A stretch of DNA of 64,000 bases from an uncultured Alphaproteobacteria bacterium (GTDB lineage: Bacteria; Pseudomonadota; Alphaproteobacteria; SP197). How positions within the stretch are numbered: the stretch's first letter is position 1; each line of letters opens with the position of its first letter. A program made the position numbers and the translations under genes. Of the stretch, positions 8,763 through 17,455 are shown piece after piece. Under the pieces are notes generated by a model. The model was not told the DNA's origin, made no database searches, and saw only the letters and a list, made by a program, of their open reading frames with translations. The stretch is taken from positions 1,555,403 through 1,619,402 of the forward strand of contig OY282363.1 in NCBI GenBank assembly GCA_958295695.1. Direction: 5' to 3'.

Positions 8763-9965
8763 TCACCGTCCCATTCCGCACAGGAACGGTTCGAACAGGT
8801 GGTCGCGGAGAAACCGAACGACCGGCACGACGACGCCATCGCCCGTTAGGTGCAGGGCTTCGTTCAGCCCCTCGGGCAGGATGTAGCTTTCGTCCAATCC
8901 CATGAGACGCGCGGATTCCCTCCCCGACAGGAGCCGCGTCCTTGTCGCGGCGCCGTCGATCTTGACGATCGTTTGCCGGCTCGATCCGCCCGCGGGCGTG
9001 CGCAGGCATCCGGCTATCCCATCGAATCGGGCTTCCGCGCGCTGAATCTTCCCGCCGCCCCGGTCCTTTCGCGTTCTCCTGTAGATTGTTCCATAAACGG
9101 GCTTCATCGCGTTTCTCGCGTTTTCGAGCTTTCCAAGGTTCGTTTCCGACATCATGGCGATGAGGCGCAGGGTCTGGGCGGGGGAATGCCACTCGACGCC
9201 GGTTTCGTCATCGTCGTCGAGGATCGAGGCCAGATCCCGGTTGGAGCCGACGACGGAGGGCAGTCTTGGCCAGAACCATCGGTCCTTCGTCGCCTCGTCC
9301 CATCCCGCGTGAGCCGTTGCAAGAGACTTCGATACCCACTGAGAAATCGGGACGTCTTCGAGAGCGATATCCGAAATGTCCGCTCGATTATCGACGCCTA
9401 CGATGAAGATGCGCGGCCTCGACTGTGGAACAAAATGCACCGCGTCGATCGTCATGGCGCTGGTCTTGTATGAAAGTTCCTGAAGCGAGTTGACTATGTT
9501 CAGAAAGTCCGTGCCGTTTTGTGAGTTTATCGTACCAATCACGTTTTCTATTACTACAATACGTGGTTTTTGTCCAGCATTGTTCATCGCCTGTACAATG
9601 TCATGGAACTTCCAATAGAGACCGCTTCTCCCGCCGGACAAGCCGATCTTCTTTCCTGCATCGGACAGGTCTTGACACGGGAACGACGCCCATGCCAAGT
9701 CGACTCTGCGCAACAGGAGATCGTCAACTTCAAGTGACGAAATGTCACGGCATTCTACGTTGGTCGCTCCCCAGTTCGCCTCATAGACGGCTGTTTTCCT
9801 GGGGTCTATGTCGTTCGCCAAGAGGCATGCCCATTCGTCGCCAAGACCGGCGCGGGCCATCCCTCCACCGCAGAAAAACTCATGGAACGTAAAGCGCTTC
9901 GCCAAACCGGGCGAATCGTTCCGCTTCTGGGCCGTGCCTGCTTCGTATCCGTCGAACCGTAGCAT
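8763..9965 (-). CDS. C5-cytosine DNA methyltransferase
   Basis: 400-residue type II DNA (cytosine-5) methyltransferase. Motif I is FFCGGGMARAG (residues 30-40), motif IV has the catalytic Cys97 in FPCQDLS, and motif VI is IENVIG (140-144). PQSRPRIFIVGV gives motif VIII. It should protect host DNA from the GIY-YIG nuclease encoded immediately downstream, while Vsr repairs its mutagenic by-product. First gene of the R-M-vsr operon. Confidence 0.93.
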   Translation of the reverse strand: MLRFDGYEAGTAQKRNDSPGLAKRFTFHEFFCGGGMARAGLGDEWACLLANDIDPRKTAVYEANWGATNVECRDISSLEVDDLLLRRVDLAWASFPCQDLSDAGKKIGLSGGRSGLYWKFHDIVQAMNNAGQKPRIVVIENVIGTINSQNGTDFLNIVNSLQELSYKTSAMTIDAVHFVPQSRPRIFIVGVDNRADISDIALEDVPISQWVSKSLATAHAGWDEATKDRWFWPRLPSVVGSNRDLASILDDDDETGVEWHSPAQTLRLIAMMSETNLGKLENARNAMKPVYGTIYRRTRKDRGGGKIQRAEARFDGIAGCLRTPAGGSSRQTIVKIDGAATRTRLLSGRESARLMGLDESYILPEGLNEALHLTGDGVVVPVVRFLRDHLFEPFLCGMGR

Positions 9966-10085
9966 CTCGATCGAGACCGATATTTCGCCTCAATGTTCCT
10001 GCGACGTTCCATCGCACGGTTCAAGACTACCAATGATGGGGCAGATCTCTCAAGGGAGAACGCAACATCTTGTGTGTAAGGTAGG

Positions 10086-12110
10086 TTACTCCGCCGCTTC
10101 GCCGTGGCCGCGGCCCTCCCGCCTGCGACGCTTGCGCCTCTCGCCGCCGGCCTCGTTTCCGTCCCGCGCGGGCTTCGGCCCGGGCAGGGCGACCGCCGCG
10201 GCGAGGTGGGGGTAGGGCGCGGTCTTGTGGGGGATGGCCATGGCGTCGACGAAGTGCTCCTGGAACCGGGGCTCCACCGCCGTCTCGATCTTCTCGATCC
10301 GGCGCACCCGATCCTCCAGTTCCCTGCGCAGTCCGCCGTTGAGCAAGGCGATGCGCGCGCCGTCGCCGGCGGCGTTGCCGGCCGAGCCGACCTTCGTCGG
10401 GTCGCAGTCCGGGATCATGCCCAGGACCATGGCGCGCTTCGTGTCGATGTGGCTGCCGAAGGCCCCGGCGAGCGCGATCCGGTCGACCGTCTCGACGCCC
10501 ATGCGGTCCATCAGGAGCCGGGCGCCGGCATAGAGCGCGCCCTTGGCGAGCTGGATCTGGCGCACGTCGTTCTGGGTCACGACGATCCGCGGCGAGCCGT
10601 CGCGCAGCACGTAGGCGAAGGTCCTCTCCTCCCGGACCACGCGCCCGGTCCGCTCCGCCATGCCGCCGTCGATCGCGCCGTCCGCCGTGAGCAGGCCCGT
10701 GAGATACATTTCGGCCAGCGCCTCGATGACGCCGGAGCCGCAGACGCCCGTGGGCTCCGCGTCGAATCCCTCCTCGTTCGACCAGCGGTCGTCGCCGATC
10801 ACCTTGAAGCGGGGCTCCAGCGTGTCGGGGTCGATCCTCACGCGCTCGATCGCGCCGGGCGCGGCGCGCTGGCCCGCGCTGATCTGGGCGCCCTCGAAAG
10901 CCGGACCCGTGGGCGAGGACGCCGCCAGGAGCCGGTCCTTGTTCCCCAGGACGATCTCGGCGTTCGTCCCGACGTCGACGATCAGCGTCATCTCGTCGTT
11001 CCTGTAGGGCATCTCGGACAGGACGACGCCCGCCGCGTCGGCGCCCACGTGGCCCGCGATGCAGGGCAGCACATAGATACGCGCACCCGGATTGAGCTGG
11101 AGGTCGATGTCGGAGGCCAGCATGACGGTCGCGTCGTCGGTCGCCAGCGCGAAGGGCGCGAAGCCGAGCGGCGCGGGATCGAGGCCCAGCACCAGATGAT
11201 GCATCACCGGGTTGCCGACGATCGCGACCTCCATGATGTCGTCGAGCGCGACGCCGGCCTCCCCGGCCGTCTCCCGGGCGAGCGCGTTGAGCGCCTCGCG
11301 CACGGCCCCGGTCATGGCGTCCGCGCCGCCCTCGTTCATCATGGCGTAGCTGACGCGGCTCATCAGGTCTTCGCCGAAACGGATCTGCGGGTTCATCCGC
11401 CCGGCGGACGCCAGCACCTCGCCGGTCGACAGGTCGCAAAGGTGCATGGCGATCGTCGTCGAGCCGACGTCGACCGCCAAGCCGTGGACCTTGTCGTGGA
11501 AACCCGGGCGGATGTCGATCAGCCGCTTGCCCCTGCGCACCATGACGGTGGCCTTGTAGCCCCCGACCTCCAGCGTCTTGTGGAGTTTCCTGAGCACATG
11601 CGCGTCGACGCCCGCCACCGTGACGCCCCACGCTTCCCGGAGCGCCTTTTCCAGGCGGCGCAGATGGGACGCCGGATCGCGCATGTCGGGCTCCGGGATC
11701 TCGACATACATGGGCCTCACGACCGGATCGACCTCCACCGCGCGGGCGTCGGCCCGCTTGCGCACGATCTGGCGATGGACCTGGCTCTCCTCGGGCACGT
11801 CGACGACGAGGTCGCCGCCGATCCGCGCCTGGCACGACAACCGCCGGTTCTCCTTCAGGAGGCCGCCGTCGCGCTGGCGCAGCTCGGCGCCGGTCAACGG
11901 CGTCAGGTGATCGTTCGACGATGCGATCCCGTGCTTGGCGAACGCGCCTTCGCCGATGCGGACCTGGCAGCGCGTGCAGATGCCGCGGCCCCCGCAGACG
12001 GAGTCGAGGTCGACGCCCAGTTCCCGCGCGGCCTGCAAGAGCTGCGCGCCGCGGCCGAACCGGCCTCGCCGGCCCGAAGGGGTGAAGACGACGAGCGGAT
12101 CGTCAGGCAC
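10086..12110 (-). CDS. RACo-type reductive activator of corrinoid proteins
   Basis: 674-residue ASKHA ATPase with an N-terminal [2Fe-2S] ferredoxin domain (Cys39, Cys45, Cys48, Cys93) and a C-terminal actin-like domain beginning at DVGSTT (214-219), the layout of RACo/RamA-like activators (DUF4445 family). Such proteins use ATP to drive reduction of accidentally oxidised Co(II) corrinoid back to Co(I). The last 25 residues form a basic Arg/Lys-rich tail. The start is GTG at 12110, overlapping the end of the upstream methyltransferase gene by 8 bases. Last gene of the corrinoid operon; it presumably services the corrinoid protein at 16486. Confidence 0.88.
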   Translation of the reverse strand: MPDDPLVVFTPSGRRGRFGRGAQLLQAARELGVDLDSVCGGRGICTRCQVRIGEGAFAKHGIASSNDHLTPLTGAELRQRDGGLLKENRRLSCQARIGGDLVVDVPEESQVHRQIVRKRADARAVEVDPVVRPMYVEIPEPDMRDPASHLRRLEKALREAWGVTVAGVDAHVLRKLHKTLEVGGYKATVMVRRGKRLIDIRPGFHDKVHGLAVDVGSTTIAMHLCDLSTGEVLASAGRMNPQIRFGEDLMSRVSYAMMNEGGADAMTGAVREALNALARETAGEAGVALDDIMEVAIVGNPVMHHLVLGLDPAPLGFAPFALATDDATVMLASDIDLQLNPGARIYVLPCIAGHVGADAAGVVLSEMPYRNDEMTLIVDVGTNAEIVLGNKDRLLAASSPTGPAFEGAQISAGQRAAPGAIERVRIDPDTLEPRFKVIGDDRWSNEEGFDAEPTGVCGSGVIEALAEMYLTGLLTADGAIDGGMAERTGRVVREERTFAYVLRDGSPRIVVTQNDVRQIQLAKGALYAGARLLMDRMGVETVDRIALAGAFGSHIDTKRAMVLGMIPDCDPTKVGSAGNAAGDGARIALLNGGLRRELEDRVRRIEKIETAVEPRFQEHFVDAMAIPHKTAPYPHLAAAVALPGPKPARDGNEAGGERRKRRRREGRGHGEAAE

Positions 12111-13014
12111 GGCGCCTCCGCCCCTCGCGGCGCCGGGCGCGCGCCTCGGCGATCGAATCGCCGCCCGAGCCCTGGCCGGAGTTGAGCGCGATCCAGGCCC
12201 GGCAGTTCCTGTCCACGCCCATCATCACGTCCGACGCCCGGATCGCGGTCATGATCTCGGCCTCCAGCGGATTGGTGATGGCCGAGGTCATGCCGCTGGC
12301 CGCCGCCATCGCCAGGAAGGCCGCGTTGAGCGCGGGACGGGCGGGCAGGCCGAAGGAAATGTTCGACGCGCCGCAGGTCGTGTTGACCTTCAGCTCCTCG
12401 CGCAGGCGGCGCACGATCCTGAAGCAGGTGCGGCCGGCCCCGCCGATGGCGCCGATCGGCATGACGAGGGGATCGACCACCACGTCCTCGGTCGGGATGC
12501 CGTGGTCCCGGGCGCGCTCGACGATCTTCCTGGCGACGGCGAAGCGCACGTCGGGGTCCTCGGAGATGCCGGTCTCGTCGTTGGAGATCGCGACCACGGC
12601 GGCGTTGTACCTGGCGACCAGCGGCAGGACGGCCTCCAGACGCTCTTCCTCGCCGGTGACCGAATTCACCAGCGGCTTGCCGACATAGGCCTCGAGCCCC
12701 TTCTCCAGCGCGGCCACGATGGAGCTGTCGATCGACAGCGGCGCGTCGGTCAGCGACTGCACGAGCTTGATGCAGTCGTGAAGCATCTGCGGCTCGTCGG
12801 CGAGTGGCACGCCGGCGTTGACGTCCAGCATGTGGGCGCCGGCCCGGACCTGCGCGAGGGTGTCCGATTCCACGCGGCTGTAGTCGCCCCCCGCCATCTC
12901 GGCGGCGAGCTTCTTGCGGCCCGTGGGGTTGATGCGCTCGCCGATCACGGTGAACGGGCGGTCGAAACCGATGGTGACGGTCTTGGTCGCCGAACTGATG
13001 ACGGTCTCGGTCAT
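12103..13014 (-). CDS. methyltetrahydrofolate:corrinoid methyltransferase (pterin-binding)
   Basis: 303-residue TIM-barrel pterin-binding protein of the dihydropteroate synthase/AcsE/MtvA superfamily. Visible are FTVIGERINPTG at the N-terminus, MLDVNAG, the SIDSS strand and NSVTGEEERLE, which form the folate-binding pocket. It should move a methyl group between a corrinoid protein and tetrahydrofolate. In this operon the likely direction is from methyl-corrinoid to H4folate, delivering C1 units from demethylation. The start ATG overlaps the stop of the MetF-like gene (ATGA). Assignment as methyltransferase rather than DHPS rests on the operon and the GERINPTG signature. Confidence 0.85.
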   Translation of the reverse strand: MTETVISSATKTVTIGFDRPFTVIGERINPTGRKKLAAEMAGGDYSRVESDTLAQVRAGAHMLDVNAGVPLADEPQMLHDCIKLVQSLTDAPLSIDSSIVAALEKGLEAYVGKPLVNSVTGEEERLEAVLPLVARYNAAVVAISNDETGISEDPDVRFAVARKIVERARDHGIPTEDVVVDPLVMPIGAIGGAGRTCFRIVRRLREELKVNTTCGASNISFGLPARPALNAAFLAMAAASGMTSAITNPLEAEIMTAIRASDVMMGVDRNCRAWIALNSGQGSGGDSIAEARARRREGRRRRA

Positions 13015-14111
13015 GCCTGGGCTCTGTACCTCTGTCGCATGTGGTCGGGGATCACGGGGCGGACGGCGTGCGGCGCTCGGCCCTTCAACACGCCGGACCG
13101 TTCGATGATTTCGGCGACGCTCTCCTCCTGACGATACGCCATCAGGTGGATGCCGGAAACGCCCGCGATTTCGCGGAGTTGCTGGATCAGCTCGATGCAG
13201 AGCCTCTTGCCTTCGGTCCTCGGCTTCTCCGCTCCTTCCAGGCGGCGGATCGCGCCATCGGGAATGTGGACGCCGGGGACGTTGGAGCGGATCCACCGCG
13301 CCGAACGCGCCGAGGCCAGCGGACCGACCCCCACCAGGATGAAGCATCTCTCGTGGAGACCCATGTCGCGCACGCGGGCCATGTAGCGCTCCAGCAGCGC
13401 GATGTCGTAGCAATACTGGGTCTGCGCGAACTGGGCGCCCGCCGCGATCTTCTTGGCGAGCCTCAGCGGGCGGAAATCGCGGGGCGGCGCGAACGGATTG
13501 GCCGCCGCGCCGAGGAACAGCTCCGGCGCCTTGTCGAGCTTGCGGCCGGAGGCGAATTCGCTCTTGTCGCGCATGGCGCGGATGATCTGGAGCGAGCCCA
13601 TGCAGTCCAGGTCGAAAACCGGCTTCGCCTCGGGCTGGTCGCCGCACCGTACGCCATCGCCCGTGAGGCACAGGACGTTCGCCACGCCCATGGCGGCCGC
13701 GCCCAGCACGTCGCCCTGGATGGCGATGCGGTTGCGGTCGCGCGCCGAGATCTGCAGCACCGGGGCGTAGCCGACGCGGGTCAGCAGCGCGCAGACGCCG
13801 ACGCTCGACATGTGGCAGTTGGCGCCCGAGCCGTCAGTCGCGTTGATGGCGTCGACCCAGCCGTCGAAGATCGCCGCGCGCTCGAAGACATCCATGGGAT
13901 CGGCGGAATCGGGCGGCGAGAGTTCCGCCGTCACGGCGAACTCGCCGGCGCGCAGGACGCGCTCCAGACGGCCGCGAGAGGTGTGGCCGGGACGCGGCTC
14001 GAGAGGAGACCCCGGGTCGATCGGACCCGGATCGATCATCTCCGGGAACGCCGGACCTTCGTTCAGCGGGCCGGTCGGCTGCTCCACGCCCGCGCGGCCG
14101 TCGCCGGTCAT
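13011..14111 (-). CDS. methylenetetrahydrofolate reductase-like (MetF-like B)
   Basis: 366-residue flavin-dependent MTHFR barrel. Typical elements are AELSPPDSADP, NATDGSGA, ISARDRNRIAIQGDVLGA, LCLTGDG and AGAQFAQTQYCYD. It would interconvert CH2-H4folate and CH3-H4folate. Compared with its paralogue at 14637 it has an N-terminal Pro-rich extension of about 45 residues. The start overlaps the stop of the MetV-like gene (ATGA). In this operon it could oxidise methyl-H4folate formed by the pterin methyltransferase, but physiological direction cannot be read from sequence. Confidence 0.85.
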   Translation of the reverse strand: MTGDGRAGVEQPTGPLNEGPAFPEMIDPGPIDPGSPLEPRPGHTSRGRLERVLRAGEFAVTAELSPPDSADPMDVFERAAIFDGWVDAINATDGSGANCHMSSVGVCALLTRVGYAPVLQISARDRNRIAIQGDVLGAAAMGVANVLCLTGDGVRCGDQPEAKPVFDLDCMGSLQIIRAMRDKSEFASGRKLDKAPELFLGAAANPFAPPRDFRPLRLAKKIAAGAQFAQTQYCYDIALLERYMARVRDMGLHERCFILVGVGPLASARSARWIRSNVPGVHIPDGAIRRLEGAEKPRTEGKRLCIELIQQLREIAGVSGIHLMAYRQEESVAEIIERSGVLKGRAPHAVRPVIPDHMRQRYRAQA

Positions 14112-14608
14112 GCCGCCGGCGTCCCCATGTCGTCGCGCGCGCTCGCGGCGGGCTCGGGGTAGGTTCCGTCCTTCTTCCGGCGCATCAGGCGCAGCCAGGA
14201 GGAGCTTCCCTCCATGCGATGGTCGACCGGGGCCTGCACATCGAGCAGCTTGCCGTTGCCCATGGTCTGTCCGCCCCGCCAGGCCTCCACCCAGACGCAC
14301 GGCATGTCCGGCTCCACTTCGCAGGTTCCGTCCTCGCGCACGCCGCCGCAGGGGCCGTTGCGCAGGTTCTTCGGGCAGTTCATCGGACACGACATGCCGG
14401 TGGACGACAGCGCGCACTGGCCGCACATCCGGCAATCGAACAGGACGGACTTGACGCCCCGCTCGACGGCCGCGACCGGCGCCTCGAGGCGCTCGTAGCC
14501 GATCGTCCTCGCGAGCGGCTCGACCGCCATGATGACGCCCTCGAAGGTGTCGTAGAGCTTCATGAGTCCGCGCGCGTGGCGAACCGACCACACTCTGATC
14601 GCGCGCAT
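14108..14608 (-). CDS. MTHFR C-terminal (MetV-like) cysteine-rich protein
   Basis: 166-residue stand-alone version of the MTHFR C-terminal domain. Eight cysteines (59, 62, 65, 74, 78, 87, 96, 104) lie in a ferredoxin-like pattern, CRMCGQC, TGMSCPMNCPK, NGPCGG. Such MetV-type subunits partner MetF in complexes lacking NAD(P)H-linked MTHFR activity and may carry a metal or Fe-S site. I chose the ATG at 14608 because IRVWSVRHARGL looks family-like; an internal ATG at 14563 is possible. It lies between the two MetF-like genes and is translationally coupled to the one downstream. Confidence 0.8.
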   Translation of the reverse strand: MRAIRVWSVRHARGLMKLYDTFEGVIMAVEPLARTIGYERLEAPVAAVERGVKSVLFDCRMCGQCALSSTGMSCPMNCPKNLRNGPCGGVREDGTCEVEPDMPCVWVEAWRGGQTMGNGKLLDVQAPVDHRMEGSSSWLRLMRRKKDGTYPEPAASARDDMGTPAA

Positions 14609-14636
14609 GGCGCCAGGCTCCGATGCGGACGCGGCC

Positions 14637-15548
14637 TCAGCCGCGCAGGTTGTAGTCCGTCAGGGTCCGGGCGATGGCCTTCTCGCCACGCGGCGCCATC
14701 AGGTGCGCGCCGTTGACCCCTTTGATCTCCTTGAACTGCTCGACCAGCTCGGCGCAGACCCTGCGTCCTTCGGCCTTCTCGTCGTCGGCGCCCTCGACGC
14801 GCTCGATGACGTGTTCGGGCACGTGCACGCCGAACAGGTTCTCGTTCATCCAGCGCGCGGACCGGGCGGACACGATCGGACCGACGCCGACGATGAAGTA
14901 GGCCTTCTCGGTGACGCCGCGGTCGTCGAGCGCGGCCATGTAGCGTTTCAGGACGTCGATGTCGTAGGCGAACTGGGTCTGGAAGAAGTCCGCGCCCGCG
15001 GCGATCTTGCCTTCGAGCGTCGTCGGTCTGAAGCCGGCCTCGGGATCGCGCGGCGCGTCCGCGCCGCCGATCAGGAGGCCGGGCGCGGGGTCGATCCTGC
15101 GTTCCGACGGGGCGGGAAAGGTTCCGGTGTCGCGCATGTGCCGGGCCATCGCCATGAGACCGCGGCTGTCGGTGTCCTCGACCGGCTTGGCGTCGGGCTG
15201 GTCGCCGTTGGCGACGTTGTCTCCGTGCAGGCACAGGATCGAGGGAATGCCGAGGGCCGGCGCGCCGATCATCTCGCCCTGGATGGCGAGCCGGTTGCGG
15301 TCGCGCACCGTGAACTGCAGCACGGGCTCGATGCCGTTGCGGGCCATGATCGCGCCGGTCGCGAGCGCCGACATGTGGGCCCGGGCGCCCGCGCCGTCGG
15401 TCACGTTGACCGCGTCGACGAGGCCCTCGAGGCAGCCGACCCTGTCCATGACCGAGGCTTCGTCGGCACCGTCCGGCGGCGTCGTCTCGGCGGTGATGAC
15501 GAACGCGCCAGCGGCCAGCCTGGCCTCGAGATTGCCTTTCGATTTCAT
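14637..15548 (-). CDS. methylenetetrahydrofolate reductase-like (MetF-like A)
   Basis: 303-residue MTHFR-family barrel, paralogue of the protein at 13011-14111: TAETTPPDGAD, NVTDGAGARAHMS, RDRNRLAIQGEMIGA, LHGDNV and AGADFFQTQFAYD align motif by motif. Two MetF-like proteins in one operon may form a hetero-oligomer with the MetV-like protein or act on different folate derivatives. The start ATG overlaps the stop of the small upstream gene (ATGA). Confidence 0.85.
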   Translation of the reverse strand: MKSKGNLEARLAAGAFVITAETTPPDGADEASVMDRVGCLEGLVDAVNVTDGAGARAHMSALATGAIMARNGIEPVLQFTVRDRNRLAIQGEMIGAPALGIPSILCLHGDNVANGDQPDAKPVEDTDSRGLMAMARHMRDTGTFPAPSERRIDPAPGLLIGGADAPRDPEAGFRPTTLEGKIAAGADFFQTQFAYDIDVLKRYMAALDDRGVTEKAYFIVGVGPIVSARSARWMNENLFGVHVPEHVIERVEGADDEKAEGRRVCAELVEQFKEIKGVNGAHLMAPRGEKAIARTLTDYNLRG

Positions 15549-15868
15549 GGCCCGTTCCCGCTTCGAGCGTCCGGCTTCAGGCCGCCGGCGCGGATGTAGC
15601 CCGCCAGCACCTCGTCGGTGAACTCGGCGTCGAGCCTGGCGGCGAGCGCCTCGGCCTCGGCCTCGAGATCGTCGCCGCACGCGACCGGTTCGCCGCGGCG
15701 CCAGTGCTCCAGGTAGGAGTCGGTGTCGCGCAGCCTGGCGTGCATGGCGGACTGGTCGATCGCCTTCTCGAAGCGCTCGGGCAGGACGCGCTTGGCGGTC
15801 CTGCGTCCGGCCTTGGCGATGACCTGCGCGGGAATGTCGCGCCAGTGGACGATCGTGAGCGAAGCCAT
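15545..15868 (-). CDS. small conserved 'virulence factor'-family protein
   Basis: 107-residue protein resembling a small alphaproteobacterial family that databases label 'virulence factor' without mechanism. It begins MASLTIVHWRDIPAQV and contains GRRTAKRVLPERFEKAID, then a short acidic helix DLEAEAEALAARLDAEF. No cofactor motif, signal peptide or membrane segment is visible. It overlaps genes on both sides (TGATG upstream, ATGA downstream), so it is co-translated with a corrinoid/folate system. The name is probably misleading; a helper role in methyl transfer is inferred from position only. Confidence 0.75.
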   Translation of the reverse strand: MASLTIVHWRDIPAQVIAKAGRRTAKRVLPERFEKAIDQSAMHARLRDTDSYLEHWRRGEPVACGDDLEAEAEALAARLDAEFTDEVLAGYIRAGGLKPDARSGNGP

Positions 15869-16476
15869 CAATGCGCTCCGGCGGCGGCGGATTGGGCCCT
15901 GGCGAGAAGGGGCTCGAGGCCGCCGTAGCCGGTGAAACGGAATTCGAATTCGAGGCCCAGGCGTTCGGCCGCGGCGCGCGCCCTGGCCTCGGTCTCCCCG
16001 TCGCGGGTCTGGGCCAGATAGACAAGCCTCTTGTAGTTGCCGAAGTACATGGGTTCGAGCTCCGGGTGCCTGTCGATCCCCAGCCCCTTCAGGATCAGGG
16101 TCTCGAAGTGCCTGACGAGGTAGTCGGTGAGATAGAACGTGCCGGGTTCCGCGTCGTGGAGCGCGAGGAACTCCCGTTCGCCCGCGAAGAACTGGTAGCA
16201 GTGGTCCCCGTCGATCCGCTCGACGCCTTCCTCGTCCAGGACGGCGTCGAGCGCGCCGCCCGTGCCGCAGTCGCCATAGGCGACGAAGATATGCTCGAAC
16301 GCGCCGCGGGCCGCGCGGATCTTCTCCCGGACGCCCGCGGGAATGCGTCGCGGCGTGTTGTGCCAGTCGGCGGGGAGGCACTGGACCTCGATGGCGTCCC
16401 ACCCGTTGGCGCGGACGAGCGCCACGATCTCCCGGGCCAGCGCTCCGCAGGCGATCACGAGGCTGCGGCCGGCCAC
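15868..16476 (-). CDS. DUF1638 family protein
   Basis: 202-residue protein with the DUF1638 pattern: IACGALAREI (Cys10), VQCLPADWHNTP (Cys33, His39), YGDCGTGGALD (Cys70) and DGDHCYQFFAG (His92, Cys93). The conserved Cys/His set suggests a metal or cofactor site. The start is a GTG 9 bases after the corrinoid-protein stop, and its own stop overlaps the next start. Biochemical function is unknown; being second in this operon suggests work on or with the corrinoid protein. Confidence 0.8.
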   Translation of the reverse strand: MAGRSLVIACGALAREIVALVRANGWDAIEVQCLPADWHNTPRRIPAGVREKIRAARGAFEHIFVAYGDCGTGGALDAVLDEEGVERIDGDHCYQFFAGEREFLALHDAEPGTFYLTDYLVRHFETLILKGLGIDRHPELEPMYFGNYKRLVYLAQTRDGETEARARAAAERLGLEFEFRFTGYGGLEPLLARAQSAAAGAH

Positions 16477-16485
16477 GCCTGTCGC

Positions 16486-17190
<705 letters not shown>

Positions 17191-17455
17191 CGGCCAAACT
17201 CCCGCGCGGTTCCGCCGTCGTGTCCGGGAGGCACACGTAGGCCCGTCATGGCGCCGTGGCTAGAATGTTCACGACACCGCCTGTTGCGATTACGACAAGA
17301 CTGGACCGGTTCCGGCGCGATTCGGACCGGACCGGCGCCCATGCGGCAACGGTGTCCCGGCGCCTCGCGGAAGGACCGTCTCCGTCATGCCGGGAGGTTT
17401 GACTTGGACAGTCCCGATCCCTCACATAGCCACTGGATCTTCGGGAGCGGCGGCC
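17191..17455. promoter_or_regulatory. divergent promoter region, corrinoid operon / mttB homologue
   Basis: 265 bases between the divergent corrinoid-protein and MttB-family genes, which must hold both promoters. I see no convincing cobalamin riboswitch and no clear operator palindrome. An AGCCACTGG at about 17428 resembles a B12-box fragment but lacks the flanking conserved elements. Confidence 0.45.

Noticed and set aside
17230-17455. Possible cobalamin riboswitch before the MttB-family gene (AGCCACTGG at about 17428)
   Set aside because: Only one B12-box-like word is present; the other conserved blocks and the 3' B12 box with a following expression platform are missing.
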